A stretch of DNA of 32,856 bases from Alphaproteobacteria bacterium. GTDB taxonomy: Bacteria; Pseudomonadota; Alphaproteobacteria; JALCBB01. Positions within the stretch are counted from its first letter, which is position 1. The number at the start of each line of letters is the position of its first letter. The notes under the pieces are model-generated. The model worked only from the letters and a program-made list of their open reading frames with translations, was not told the DNA's origin and ran no database searches. Below, in pieces: positions 17,825 through 27,580 of this stretch. The position numbers were made by a program, and so were the translations under genes. The stretch spans positions 1 through 32,856 of the forward strand of contig JALCBB010000008.1 in the NCBI GenBank assembly GCA_028066985.1. Reading direction: 5' to 3'.

Positions 17825-18541
17825 TTAAATGCCGTGCGTCAGGCCGCCGTCAGCCAGAATGTTCTGGCCCGTGATATAGCCAGCGCCATCCGACATCAGA
17901 AACGCGACAGTCTCGCCCAACTCCTCGGCGCGTCCGAGGCGTCCGAGCGCGGAATCCGCGGCAGGGTTGGAGTCGCCGAAGTCCAGAGAATCCACAAACC
18001 CCGGCATAACGCCGTTGACACGGATGCCGTCGCCGCCGAAGCGCGTCGCGTAAAGCCGCACCATCGCGCTCACGCTCGCGCGCACCGCCGACGAAATCGG
18101 ATACACCAGACTCGGCTCCGCCGCGCCATACGCCGTGATCGCCACAACCGAACCGCCGCCGCCCTCGCGCATCACCGGCACGACCTCGCGCATCGCGCGC
18201 ACGAAACCGAGCAGCAGCAGGTCAACGCCGCGCCGCCAGTCGTCGTCGGAGAGCGCGAGGAGATCGCCCTTCGGAGGCCCGCCGCTGTGAATCAGGAGGC
18301 CGTCGATGCGTCCGCAGTGTTCGCGGGACGCGGCGACGACGCGCTTGATGTCGTCGGGGCTGTCCATTGAACCCCTGACGGCGAAGGCGCCGAGTTCGGC
18401 GGCGAGTTTCTCGCACGACTCGCTCGGCGACGACAGCGCCAGGCGCCATCCTGCTTTGTGGAGGGCGCGGGCTGAGGCGGCGCCCATTCCGCGTCCGCCG
18501 CCGAAGAGCAGCGCGACTTTCTGGTCTGGTGTTGCGGTCAT
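17825..18541 (-). CDS. Short-chain dehydrogenase/reductase family oxidoreductase
   Basis: ALLFGGGRGMGAASARALHKAGW, GLLIHSGGPPKGD, SAVRASVSAMVRLYATRFGGDGIRVNGVMPGFVDS; start at MTATPDQK rather than the ORF start. Confidence 0.88.
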   Translation of the reverse strand: MTATPDQKVALLFGGGRGMGAASARALHKAGWRLALSSPSESCEKLAAELGAFAVRGSMDSPDDIKRVVAASREHCGRIDGLLIHSGGPPKGDLLALSDDDWRRGVDLLLLGFVRAMREVVPVMREGGGGSVVAITAYGAAEPSLVYPISSAVRASVSAMVRLYATRFGGDGIRVNGVMPGFVDSLDFGDSNPAADSALGRLGRAEELGETVAFLMSDGAGYITGQNILADGGLTHGI

Positions 18542-18624
18542 TGTTTCTCTGTTTCTGCGGAGTTGCGGGTTTCGGCCGTGGTCTTTATAGTAGGGGAAGG
18601 GGGAGGTTTTGCCAAACATGTTTT

Positions 18625-18698
18625 GCGCCCGTAGCTCAACTGGATAGAGCGTCTGACTACGGATCAGGAGGTTGGGGGTTCGAATCCTCCCGGGCGCG
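18625..18698 (+). tRNA. tRNA-Arg (anticodon ACG)
   Basis: gcgcccgtagctcaactggatagagcgtctgactACGgatcaggaggttgggggttcgaatcctcccgggcgcg folds as a cloverleaf; CCA not encoded. Confidence 0.93.
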
Positions 18699-18716
18699 CA
18701 CCTGTTTTTACGGCTC

Positions 18717-18782
18717 TTGTCCGTGCTTGCGCCACAGGTAGTGGGTGACGGAAACGGCGACACTCCAGCACAGCATCGCCTC
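18717..18782. repeat. ~65-bp direct repeat, copy 1; could encode a C-terminal remnant of the AbiJ-like protein on the minus strand
   Basis: ttgtccgtgcttgcgccacaggtagtgGgtgacggaaacggcgacactccagcacagcatcgcCtc, two mismatches to copy 2; minus-strand reading ...[23 protein letters not shown]. Confidence 0.9.
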
Positions 18783-18966
18783 ACCCACGGCATCTAGTAG
18801 TCAGCGTTTCTCGGGGAGTCTCCCCCGCCCTCCCACTTCCCTGTTTCTCAAGAAACACCCCCTAGCCCATACTTGCCATCTCTGGGCTAGAGGTTTATGC
18901 TCACACTGACAGTGCGCGGTTTTTGCTGCCTGACCACAAAGCCATTCGCAGGAAAGGAGGCTTACA

Positions 18967-19659
18967 ATGAAAATCGATGAGAAGGATGTAACCAGAGTTA
19001 TAATAACAATGGTGCCTATTGACATTTCTATCCTGTTGATAGAAAGGTGGGTTGTGGAGCATAACATTGGCTTCTTTTCATTCAGTGTTATGAATTCCTG
19101 GTTTGGCAGTGCCATCGTGTACTCCACCGGGTGGTACCCCCTCTCCTATCCTTTCCCTATATTTTTTTTAGTAGCGTTAGTCTTTGCTACTGTTGCCTCT
19201 GCATTCGCTGTCACCATTGTCTTCTTGTCCACCCGCGAATGTTTGCGGGTTGTGGATAAATTCCTGATTAAGGACTCTGCAAACGAGCGCACTTTGTTTT
19301 TTACCAAAGCCATATCCATTGGCTTGCTTGCGCTTTTCTCCTACTGCGTCATTCTCGCTATAATTATAGATAACCCGACAAGCCTCGGTGTCTTCTATTG
19401 CGCGGCTAGGGTATCAATTGTGGCTGCAATTTGGGCTGCCTATTGGGCTATACCGATTGCCATCAGCTCCAAAGAGCCAAATTACGCGCGTATCTGGTCA
19501 ACAGTGGCACTGTTGGCGTTTGCGACAGCATTGGCGGGACTGGCAGGGATCTACAACGGGATTGTCGTGCCCGAGGTGGTAGAGGAATTTCAAAAAACGC
19601 TGGAGGGGGCGCGGGAGGCGGTGGAGAATCTTCACAAAGCGTTAGAAGCGTTAGAGTGA
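18967..19659 (+). CDS. Multi-TM membrane protein (paralog A) with C-terminal helical tail
   Basis: RBS aaaggagg, MKIDEKDVT..., several hydrophobic segments, tail VVEEFQKTLEGAREAVENLHKALEALE; lower GC than surroundings. Confidence 0.75.
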   Translation: MKIDEKDVTRVIITMVPIDISILLIERWVVEHNIGFFSFSVMNSWFGSAIVYSTGWYPLSYPFPIFFLVALVFATVASAFAVTIVFLSTRECLRVVDKFLIKDSANERTLFFTKAISIGLLALFSYCVILAIIIDNPTSLGVFYCAARVSIVAAIWAAYWAIPIAISSKEPNYARIWSTVALLAFATALAGLAGIYNGIVVPEVVEEFQKTLEGAREAVENLHKALEALE

Positions 19660-19772
19660 TCGAGTGTAAAAACATGGTCACGGCTTTTATTCATATGCAT
19701 ACTTGAACATAATAACAGAATAAGGTACCATGAGATTTCTCGTGCGAGAAACTGGATGGAGAGGTATGCGCA

Positions 19773-20270
19773 ATGAAAATTGATACAGGGAAAGGCGGCA
19801 GAGTTCTGGTAACTACGCTGCTAATCGTTGCTACTGTGGGCTGGCTGAGCAGCGCAAGCCCCGAGTCTTTCCTGAGACACACATTGCCTTATCTTGTGGG
19901 CCTCGTTATTTCTGGATTCATATTTGTTTTCTTGTCCGTTCGCGGGTTTCGGTGGACTGTGCGCAAAGTATTGGTCAGAAGCACCACAAGCGAAGATGCC
20001 AAATTTCTTATTGAAGCCACAGCCACAGGCTTGCTGGCTCTCTTTTGCTATTCCTTCACCTTTTATCTGATTCTGATCGGTCACGGCGACGCCGCAGTAT
20101 TTGTATCAATAACTTTAGCTACATCTTGGGCCCTCTGGTGGGCTGTGCCCGTCGCATTTAACTCCGAAAACTCAAAATACGAGCGCGTCTGGGCGAAAAT
20201 AGTACTGCTGGTGTTCGCGGCAGGGTTGGTAGTATTTCTGCCTTTGTTGGCAGTCCTCGTGAACAGGTGA
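19773..20270 (+). CDS. Multi-TM membrane protein (paralog B)
   Basis: MKID start and shared pattern with paralog A (GLLALFCYS / GLLALFSYC; WAVPVAFNSENSKYERVWAKIVLLVFAAGL / WAIPIAISSKEPNYARIWSTVALLAFATAL). Confidence 0.75.
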   Translation: MKIDTGKGGRVLVTTLLIVATVGWLSSASPESFLRHTLPYLVGLVISGFIFVFLSVRGFRWTVRKVLVRSTTSEDAKFLIEATATGLLALFCYSFTFYLILIGHGDAAVFVSITLATSWALWWAVPVAFNSENSKYERVWAKIVLLVFAAGLVVFLPLLAVLVNR

Positions 20271-20278
20271 TGACATGT

Positions 20279-21289
20279 TCATGGTTTTTGTCCGTGCTTG
20301 CGCCACAGGTAGTGCGTGACGGAAACGGCGACACTCCAGCACAGCATCGCTTCGGCCTCGGTGATTGGAGGCCGCTTTTTACTGTCGGGTTGCCCATGTC
20401 GTGGACCATCGCTGGCATAGCCATACAGCCTGACAAGTGATGCCTCAAGCGCGCCGTGCAAATGCAGAGACTTAACCGCGTCCTGAAAATTTGACTCCCC
20501 GGTAAGGTCGCGCACCGCGGACTCGACAGCATGAACACTCTCGCGCACGGCTCCGTCAAAGTCTCTATTTTTGAGATTTTGTGAGGCGGCTCCCAGATGT
20601 TTTTTGACCTCTTGCCAGTCCGACTGTTCAACGCCCGCCACATTGGCTTGCATCATATCATCCTCCTCCGCCGAGCCAATTGGCTTTATGCGATATCGCC
20701 CATTGGATTCGGCCAAGTAGTACCCCTCCCTGTGCTTATCCAGGGATTCTTTTATTGTGTCGTTCAGTCCAGCGGATTCGCAGAACTCATCGTTGCACAG
20801 AAATTCGAGAAAATCCATGCATTTGTTAAATCCCGTCCGATCTGGAATCGTGCCGGGGGGAGTATGTTCGTTAGGCGATGAGAAGATGTCTGGCGAGAAG
20901 AAGCCTTCTCTATCAAGCGCCAAAATTTCTTCGGCATGGCCGAGAAATTTTCTTGCGAGACTGTGAACCTCATCCGCATCCCAATTGTGAGAAGATGCGA
21001 TCGAGAACGTCTGATTAGAGACACCTTCAAAGGTATAACGCACCTCGACGGATTCAGATTCTTTTCTGAGATAGTACCGTACATAATTTACCATGAAATC
21101 TCTCATCTGGAAGAAGGACATTGCCACCAACGAGTCCGCCAAACCTATAAACACATCCAATCTGAAGTCTTTGCTCAAAGTGCCCTGCTGATACGGAGTA
21201 GGAACAGGCTCGCCGCCGTGGCGCTGCGAGAACGGCAGGTCCTCGTGGGAATGACCTTTAGGGTCGCGGGGAGGTTTTTTGTCAGTCAT
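20279..21289 (-). CDS. AbiJ-NTD4/HEPN-like protein (candidate abortive-infection type)
   Basis: N-term [34 protein letters not shown]-term [19 protein letters not shown]...[23 protein letters not shown]...[21 protein letters not shown]; start codon overlaps purE stop by 8 nt. Confidence 0.65.
   Translation of the reverse strand: MTDKKPPRDPKGHSHEDLPFSQRHGGEPVPTPYQQGTLSKDFRLDVFIGLADSLVAMSFFQMRDFMVNYVRYYLRKESESVEVRYTFEGVSNQTFSIASSHNWDADEVHSLARKFLGHAEEILALDREGFFSPDIFSSPNEHTPPGTIPDRTGFNKCMDFLEFLCNDEFCESAGLNDTIKESLDKHREGYYLAESNGRYRIKPIGSAEEDDMMQANVAGVEQSDWQEVKKHLGAASQNLKNRDFDGAVRESVHAVESAVRDLTGESNFQDAVKSLHLHGALEASLVRLYGYASDGPRHGQPDSKKRPPITEAEAMLCWSVAVSVTHYLWRKHGQKP
20288..20352. repeat. ~65-bp direct repeat, copy 2 (3' end of the AbiJ-like CDS)
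   Basis: ttgtccgtgcttgcgccacaggtagtgCgtgacggaaacggcgacactccagcacagcatcgcTtc. Confidence 0.9.
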
Positions 21290-21860
21290 CCTGGGGATAC
21301 TCCGGGACAGAGGCGGTCTGGCGGGCGCGGAACGAAGACAATCGCTCCGACAAAACTTTATCATTAAGCGCCAGAATTGCAATACACAACAGCGCCGCGT
21401 TTTTCGCTCCATGCTTGCCCACGCCGAATGTCGCCACAGGAATCCCGCCAGGCATCTGCGCCGTCGCCAGCAAAGAATCCAAGCCCAGCAAGCCTCCCTC
21501 AAGCGGAACCCCCAATACAGGCTTCTGCGTCAACGCCGCCGTCACTCCCGCCAGATGCGCCGCCATCCCCGCGCCGCAGATAAACACCTCCACGCCGGAC
21601 GCGCCCGTCACATACGCATGATGCCGCGCAGGAGTGCGATGCGCCGAAATCACCCGCGCGTCATACGGCACCTTGAAGTCGTCCAGAATCTTCGCCGCCG
21701 CCTCCATCACAGGCCAGTCCGAACGACTCCCCATCAGGATCGCCACACGCGCCCCGCGCTTCACCGACACCTTTTTTGTCGGCGCCGTTTTTGTCGCCCG
21801 CTTCGCCGACGCCTTTTTTGCCGCCGTTTTCGCCGGTGCCTTTTTCGTTTTCCGTGCCAT
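21282..21860 (-). CDS. purE: N5-CAIR mutase / AIR carboxylase with Lys/Ala-rich N-terminal extension
   Basis: [86 protein letters not shown]; start [11 protein letters not shown] behind aaaggagt. Confidence 0.92.
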   Translation of the reverse strand: MARKTKKAPAKTAAKKASAKRATKTAPTKKVSVKRGARVAILMGSRSDWPVMEAAAKILDDFKVPYDARVISAHRTPARHHAYVTGASGVEVFICGAGMAAHLAGVTAALTQKPVLGVPLEGGLLGLDSLLATAQMPGGIPVATFGVGKHGAKNAALLCIAILALNDKVLSERLSSFRARQTASVPEYPQDD

Positions 21861-21873
21861 CACAAGACTCCTT

Positions 21874-22806
21874 TCATATCTCAATGTCCGCGAAACGCTC
21901 CGTCAACTCCGTGACGATCGCGTAGTTCTCCTCCACCAGCGACAACGGCGAACCCTCGCGGAACGCCTGCTTGTCCAACTGCAGACTCGGATCACCGCCA
22001 GGCCAGATGCGCCACGAGTCGTTGTCAATCACATCCGCCACCACCAAAGAGCCGTCGGCGCGGCGTCCCAGTTCAAACTTGATGTCCGCCAGCGCGACCG
22101 CGCCATGACGCGTCTCAACCGCAGACCACGCGCGCTCCAGAACGCGAAACGCCGGCAGAATAATCTCGTCATACGCGGACGACAACTCCGCCGCCGACAA
22201 CTCCGGCGACACCCGATGCAACGGCGAATCCGCCCGCACCTCCGCCTTCGCGCTGAATAAAAGCCACTCGGCGTCCGTCGCCAGAATGTAGGGGTCGGTG
22301 TGAACGCCGTCAGCCCATTTGCCGTCGCGCAGGAAACGCGCGCGCGCGTCGTTCTCCGACACCATCTCGGCCGTCTCCGTCGCCGGCGGCACCAGCAGCG
22401 TGGACTTGTGAAACAACTCGCGCACAGGTTCGTCAAAACGCAGCGGACCATCATCACGCCGCGCGCCGGGCTCGCGCTTCAGATAACTGCCCCACGCGAA
22501 ACGGCGCACCACGAACTCCAGCGGCAGCATCTCGCACGCATGACAGAGCAGGGCGTCGTCCGCCGACCGCGCGATGAACGCGGTCTTCACGCCGGCGCGC
22601 TCAAGCAGCGAGAAAACGCGCGCCGTCTGCGCCGTCTTGTGAACGCCGATGTCGCGCATCTCGGCGACACGCGCCGCGTCGCCTCCCGTGAGACGGTGGC
22701 GCGCCACGAGAAGCACCGTGCCGGACTCCGCGCCGCGCACAACGCGTTTCGTCTTGCCCTCGGCGATGAGGTCGGCGGCGGGGTCGCTGTCTGTGTTTGT
22801 GTTCAT
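21874..22806 (-). CDS. purC: SAICAR synthetase
   Basis: LIAEGKTKRVVRGAESGTVLLVARHRLTGGDA, LEFVVRRFAWGSYLKREPG, ADIKFELGRRADGSLVVADVIDNDSWRIWPGGD. Confidence 0.92.
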   Translation of the reverse strand: MNTNTDSDPAADLIAEGKTKRVVRGAESGTVLLVARHRLTGGDAARVAEMRDIGVHKTAQTARVFSLLERAGVKTAFIARSADDALLCHACEMLPLEFVVRRFAWGSYLKREPGARRDDGPLRFDEPVRELFHKSTLLVPPATETAEMVSENDARARFLRDGKWADGVHTDPYILATDAEWLLFSAKAEVRADSPLHRVSPELSAAELSSAYDEIILPAFRVLERAWSAVETRHGAVALADIKFELGRRADGSLVVADVIDNDSWRIWPGGDPSLQLDKQAFREGSPLSLVEENYAIVTELTERFADIEI

Positions 22807-22862
22807 GGTCTGCTCCGTGGTTTGCGCGGTGTGATTCTGTCTACAGGTTTAATCCGCCGTCT

Positions 22863-24149
22863 TCAATCGCGGAGGAGATCTTCGCGGTGGAAACCTTCCG
22901 GCCAGTCCAGGCGCGCGAGGGCGCCGCGGATGCGCGTCCGCGCCGTGGCGAGGTCGGGCGCGCGCGCCGAAAGCCCGAGGACGCGTCCGCCCGCCGCGCG
23001 CCACTCGCCGCCGTCCCTGCGCGTCGCGGCGTGCGTGATGCGGACCTCCTCGCCGTCGCCTGTCTGTTCTCTTTCTTTTTCCAGGGCGGCGAGACCCTTG
23101 ATAACGGTGTCGGTCTGATACTCGCGCGGATAGCCACGCGCCGCCAGGACAAGGTGAAAGCAGAGATCGGCGGAAAAGCGCGGCGCCGGCGCTTCGTTGA
23201 GGCTGCCCGCGGCGCAGAGCCGAAGCAGTTCCAGAAGGTCGGACTCAAGACGCGGCAGGATCGCCTGCGTTTCGGGGTCGCCGAAGCGGATGTTGTATTC
23301 CAGGAGACGCAGACCCTCGCGGGTGCGCATGAGTCCGGCGAAGAGGACGCCGCGGAAGGGGCTGCCCTCGCGGCGCAGGGTTTCGTCAATCGGACGGATG
23401 AAGCGCGCGAGGATTTCGTTTTCTTCTTCGCGGGTGATGCCCGGCGCGGGCGAGAGGCTTGCCATGCCGCCGGTGTTGTCGCTGTCGGGGCGGGCGCTGG
23501 CGCGTTTCCAGTCGCGCGCGGAGGCGAAGGGCATGACGCCGCCGTTGCCGTCGAGCAGGGCGAAGCAGCTGAGTTCTTCGCCGTCCAGGGTTTCTTCCAG
23601 GATGATGTGTTCGCCGGCGTTGCCGAAGCGTTTTTCGGTCATCGCGGAGTGAATGGCGTCCTCGGCGGTTTTTCTGTCGCGGGCGACGGTGACGCCTTTG
23701 CCGGCGGCGAGTCCGTCGGTTTTGATGACGACGGGCGCGCCGTATTGATTGAGGATGCTGTGTGCTTCGGCGGGAGTTGAGGCGGCGCGCCATCTGGCGG
23801 TGGGGATGTTTGCCTTGTCGGCGAGTTGTTTCATTGTGATTTTGGAGCCTTCTATCCGGGCGGCGTTTGCGTCGGGACCGAAGACGGGGATATTTGCTTC
23901 GCGGAATTTATCGGCGAGTCCGTCGACGAGGGGCTGTTCGGGACCGATGACGACGAGGCTGATGTTGTTTTTCTGCGCCTGTTGGATGATGTCGTTGTTG
24001 GGGGGGAGGGGTTTGGCGTAGCGGGTGATGGCGTCGTTGTGGGGGTGTATGAAGAGTTCGGCGCAATTTGGGGATGCTGCGATGGCGCGGGCGAGGGCGT
24101 ATTCGCGCCCGCCGCTGCCGATAATGAGGGTGCGAATTTTGTCTTTCAT
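22863..24149 (-). CDS. purD: Phosphoribosylamine-glycine ligase
   Basis: [96 protein letters not shown]. Confidence 0.94.
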   Translation of the reverse strand: MKDKIRTLIIGSGGREYALARAIAASPNCAELFIHPHNDAITRYAKPLPPNNDIIQQAQKNNISLVVIGPEQPLVDGLADKFREANIPVFGPDANAARIEGSKITMKQLADKANIPTARWRAASTPAEAHSILNQYGAPVVIKTDGLAAGKGVTVARDRKTAEDAIHSAMTEKRFGNAGEHIILEETLDGEELSCFALLDGNGGVMPFASARDWKRASARPDSDNTGGMASLSPAPGITREEENEILARFIRPIDETLRREGSPFRGVLFAGLMRTREGLRLLEYNIRFGDPETQAILPRLESDLLELLRLCAAGSLNEAPAPRFSADLCFHLVLAARGYPREYQTDTVIKGLAALEKEREQTGDGEEVRITHAATRRDGGEWRAAGGRVLGLSARAPDLATARTRIRGALARLDWPEGFHREDLLRD

Positions 24150-24170
24150 TTTTATTTAATAGCACAATTT

Positions 24171-24657
24171 TAAAGAGACAACGAAGCGCGGCCCCTGGCA
24201 TTAGTGGGAGTTGGACTAAGACAGTCACGATAGCCGCTCAAGCGAACCGCACCCACTGATGCCTGCAGGCGCTGCCTGCAAAAAAATTAAAATTAAAAGA
24301 AATTAATTTAATTAATTGACACCATTAATTGTCTATTAGTAATTAAGAAAAACAATTTATTTAATTGACCCCTTAAACAGTCAATAAATTATTATTTATT
24401 TTTTGCGGGCTAGCCCGCACCCATCTGCCGGCATCGCTCGCTTGAGCCGACACTGTGAATGTCTTAGTCCAACGCCCACTAATGCCGAGGGCCGCACGCC
24501 GATTTAATTGACCCCTTAAATAGTCCATTTAATTTTTAATTTTTTTTGGCGGCAGTGCCGCCAGCCATCTGTGGGCATCGCTCGCTTGAGCCAGCATTGT
24601 GAATGTCTTAGTCAAACTCCCACTAATGCCAGGGGGCGCGCTTCGTTTGTCTCTTAA
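24171..24657. repeat. Dispersed inverted-repeat element with one type 1 arm and two tandem type 2 arms
   Basis: taaagagacaacgaagcgcggcccctggcattagtggg...gcaggcgctgcctgcaaaaaaa / ttttttgcgggctagcccgc.../ ttttttttggcggcagtgccgcc...cccactaatgccagggggcgcgcttcgtttgtctctta. Confidence 0.92.
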
Positions 24658-24687
24658 TTAGGGCGGCGCCGTCACCTTCGCCATGCG

Positions 24688-24761
24688 CGGTCCCGGGAGG
24701 ACTCGAACCTCCGACCTTCGGATTAGGAATCCGATGTTCTATCCTGCTGAACTACGGGACC
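24688..24761 (-). tRNA. tRNA-Arg (anticodon CCT)
   Basis: Reverse complement ggtcccgtagttcagcaggatagaacatcggattCCTaatccgaaggtcggaggttcgagtcctcccgggaccg, cloverleaf. Confidence 0.93.
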
Positions 24762-24837
24762 TCGCCACTAGTATAAACACAAAATCCAATGTATAAATCT
24801 CCAGCACACACCACCCCCCCGCCGCGAAAACAAACCC

Positions 24838-25467
24838 ATGCCCCGGACGCTCATCATCGTGCGACACGGCGAAAGCGAATGGAACGCAAACAACCGCTTC
24901 ACCGGACGCCAAAACCCCAGGCTCACCCCGCGCGGCGAACAACAGGCGCGCAACACCGCCCGACAACTCGCCAACGCGAAACTGCTCCCGACCCGCGCCT
25001 TCACAAGCGAACTCCGGCGCGCCCGGCAAACCGCCGAAATCATCCTCAACACCCTCAACCATAAACTCAAACCCGTCATCGCCGCCGAACTCAACGAACG
25101 CGACTACGGCGCCCTCACAGGTCTGGACAAAGAAGAGGCTCGCGAACGCTTCGGCGCCGAAACCGTGCGCCGGTGGCGCCGCTCCTGGGACGCCGCGCCC
25201 CCGAACGGCGAAAGCCTCAAAGACACCGCCGCGCGCGTCATCCCCTACTACGAAACATACATCGCGCCCTGCGCCGCGGCGGGCGAAACAACCCTGCTCG
25301 CCGCGCACGGCAATGTCATCCGCGCGCTCGTCATGCACATCGAAGGACTCGGTCCGCGCTCCGTGGAAGAAGTCAACATTGAAACCGGCGAGCCGATCCT
25401 CTACGACTTCGCCGCCGACGGCGCCGCGAAAAGACGCGCGCTCAGTCCCAGCGCGGACCGCGCATGA
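24838..25467 (+). CDS. gpmA: 2,3-bisphosphoglycerate-dependent phosphoglycerate mutase family
   Basis: TLIIVRHGESEWNANNRFTGRQNPRLTPRGEQQA, SELRRARQTAEII, LNERDYGALTG, LLAAHGNVIRALVMH. Confidence 0.85.
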   Translation: MPRTLIIVRHGESEWNANNRFTGRQNPRLTPRGEQQARNTARQLANAKLLPTRAFTSELRRARQTAEIILNTLNHKLKPVIAAELNERDYGALTGLDKEEARERFGAETVRRWRRSWDAAPPNGESLKDTAARVIPYYETYIAPCAAAGETTLLAAHGNVIRALVMHIEGLGPRSVEEVNIETGEPILYDFAADGAAKRRALSPSADRA

Positions 25468-25900
25468 GAACAAAAAACAGAAAAACCGAAAAAATCAGAA
25501 AAACAGGAATGAAAATGAGAACCTGACGGAAAATCTCGCGCGCGCCCGGCTCTTCTCCGTAGAAAGGAGCGGCGGCGGTGAAAAGCGCGATCAGGACGCT
25601 CCACATCAGTCCGGCGACCGCCTGCGGCCAGTAGCACGACCGAAGGCGGCGCTTCTCGTCATACGCGGCGGCGCGTCCGAGGGCGGCGAGGGCGGCGCCG
25701 TATCCGAGCAGAATGAGAACCACGACCGGCAGCGCGAGGATCCAGTCGGTGATGCCGAATTCAAAAAGAGTGAGCCGCGCGAGGCCGGCGATCTGCGCGA
25801 TGAACCAGGCGAAGGCGACCGCGATCGCCGCCTGCAGAACAAAAAGCAGCCAGGCGTCGCGGGGCGGAGACGGCCGATGTTCTTCCGAATGTTCTTCCAT
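25442..25900 (-). CDS. Small multi-TM membrane protein of unknown function
   Basis: 152 aa with several hydrophobic segments; 3' end overlaps the gpmA-like 3' end by 26 bp, convergent. Confidence 0.6.
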   Translation of the reverse strand: MEEHSEEHRPSPPRDAWLLFVLQAAIAVAFAWFIAQIAGLARLTLFEFGITDWILALPVVVLILLGYGAALAALGRAAAYDEKRRLRSCYWPQAVAGLMWSVLIALFTAAAPFYGEEPGAREIFRQVLIFIPVFLIFSVFLFFVLMRGPRWD

Positions 25901-26016
25901 AAGGCTCCTTTATAGCACGGACGGGCGGGGCTGTGTTGTTGCGGCGGCGACGGCGCTCGGCTATCCTGTGACGGACATCGGCGGAGACGGGAGCAAACAG
26001 GACAGACGAGACGAAA

Positions 26017-27537
26017 ATGCGGACGGCAAAAGACACGAAAGATGTCGGACACTACATCGGCGGCGCGCATCTGCTTGAGGCGGACGCGCCGCGTCAGGCG
26101 ATTTACGATCCCGCGACGGGCGAGTCGGCGCGCTCGGTCGTTCTGGGCGGCGCGCGCGAGGTTGATCTGGCGGTGGAGGCGGCGCGTTCGGCGTGGCGCG
26201 GCTGGGCGGCGATGCCGAGTCTGCGCCGCGCGCGCGTCCTGGACGAGTTTCGGCGTCTGATGAACGAGCGCCGCGAGGTGCTGGCGCGGGTGATCAGTTC
26301 GGAGCACGGCAAGACGCATGAAGACGCGCTCGGCGAGGTCACGCGCGGCATTGAAGTGCTGGAGTTCGCGTTCGGCGCGCCGCATCTGCTGAAGGGCGAT
26401 TATTCCGAGGGGGTCGGCGGCGGCGTGGACGCGTATTCGGTTCGCCAGCCGCTTGGAGTTGTGGCGGGGATCACGCCGTTTAATTTTCCGTGCATGGTGC
26501 CGATGTGGATGTATCCGATGGCGCTGGCGTGCGGCAATTGTTTTATCTTGAAGCCGTCGGAGCGCGATCCGTCGGCGTCGTTGCTGATGGCGGAGTGGCT
26601 GAGCGAGGCGGGGGTGCCGCCGGGCGTTTTCGGCGTGGTGCAGGGCGGACGCGATGTGGTCGAGGCGTTGTTGTCGCATGAGGGTGTGTCGGCGATCAGT
26701 TTTGTGGGTTCCACGCCTGTGGCGCGGCATATATATGCGACGGGAGCGCGGCACGGCAAGCGGGTTCAGGCTCTGGGCGGCGCGAAAAATCACATGGTGA
26801 TTCTGCCGGACGCCGACCTGGACATGGTGACGAACGCGTTGATGGGTTCGGCGTTCGGTTCTGCGGGCGAGCGTTGCATGGCGATCTCGGTTGCGGTTCC
26901 TGTGGGCGAGGCTCTGGCGGACGCGCTGGTGGAGCGGCTGGTGTCGCGGATCGGTGATTTGCGTGTGGGTCCTGCGAGTGATGGGGCGAGCGAGATGGGT
27001 CCGCTGGTGACGGCGGAGCATCTGTCGCGGGTGCGCGGTTATATTGAGGCGGGCGTGTCGGAGGGCGCGTCGCTGGTGGTTGACGGCCGCGAGTTTCGCC
27101 AGACCTTGCAGGGGTATGAGGGCGGATATTATCTGGGCGGCAGTTTGTTTGACCGGGTGACGCCGGAGATGTCCATTTATCGTGACGAGATATTTGGTCC
27201 TGTTCTGGGCGTGGTGCGGCGCGACAGTTATGAGGAGGCTTTGTCTTTGATTCGCGGACATCCGCAGGCGAACGGCGTGGCGATTTTCACGCGTGACGGC
27301 GATGCGGCGAGCGCGTTTGCGCGTGATGTTGAGGTCGGGATGGTCGGGGTGAATGTGCCGATTCCGGTGCCGATGGCGTTTCACAGTTTCGGGGGTTGGA
27401 AGGGTTCGTTGTTCGGGGATCATCATGTGTATGGCGAGGAGGGTGTGAGGTTTTACACGCGATTGAAGGCGGTGACGATGCGCTGGCCTCGTGGTCAGCG
27501 TGAGGATCCTGAGTTTGTGATGCCGACGCTGGGCTAG
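26017..27537 (+). CDS. mmsA: Methylmalonate-semialdehyde dehydrogenase family (CoA-acylating ALDH)
   Basis: VGHYIGGAH, GVVAGITPFNFPCMVPMWMYPMALACGNCFILKPSERDPSA, LGGAKNHMVILPDADLD, GSAGERCMAISVAVPVG, MAFHSFGGWKGSLFGDHHVYG. Confidence 0.92.
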   Translation: MRTAKDTKDVGHYIGGAHLLEADAPRQAIYDPATGESARSVVLGGAREVDLAVEAARSAWRGWAAMPSLRRARVLDEFRRLMNERREVLARVISSEHGKTHEDALGEVTRGIEVLEFAFGAPHLLKGDYSEGVGGGVDAYSVRQPLGVVAGITPFNFPCMVPMWMYPMALACGNCFILKPSERDPSASLLMAEWLSEAGVPPGVFGVVQGGRDVVEALLSHEGVSAISFVGSTPVARHIYATGARHGKRVQALGGAKNHMVILPDADLDMVTNALMGSAFGSAGERCMAISVAVPVGEALADALVERLVSRIGDLRVGPASDGASEMGPLVTAEHLSRVRGYIEAGVSEGASLVVDGREFRQTLQGYEGGYYLGGSLFDRVTPEMSIYRDEIFGPVLGVVRRDSYEEALSLIRGHPQANGVAIFTRDGDAASAFARDVEVGMVGVNVPIPVPMAFHSFGGWKGSLFGDHHVYGEEGVRFYTRLKAVTMRWPRGQREDPEFVMPTLG

Positions 27538-27580
27538 GGGCTGTGTTTGTGTCGCGGGCTTCATTGACGGCGCCGATTTT

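Noticed and set aside
25606-27564. 652-aa minus-strand ORF opposite mmsA
   Set aside because: Shadow ORF: low-complexity His/Arg-rich product with no domain; mmsA on the plus strand is well supported.
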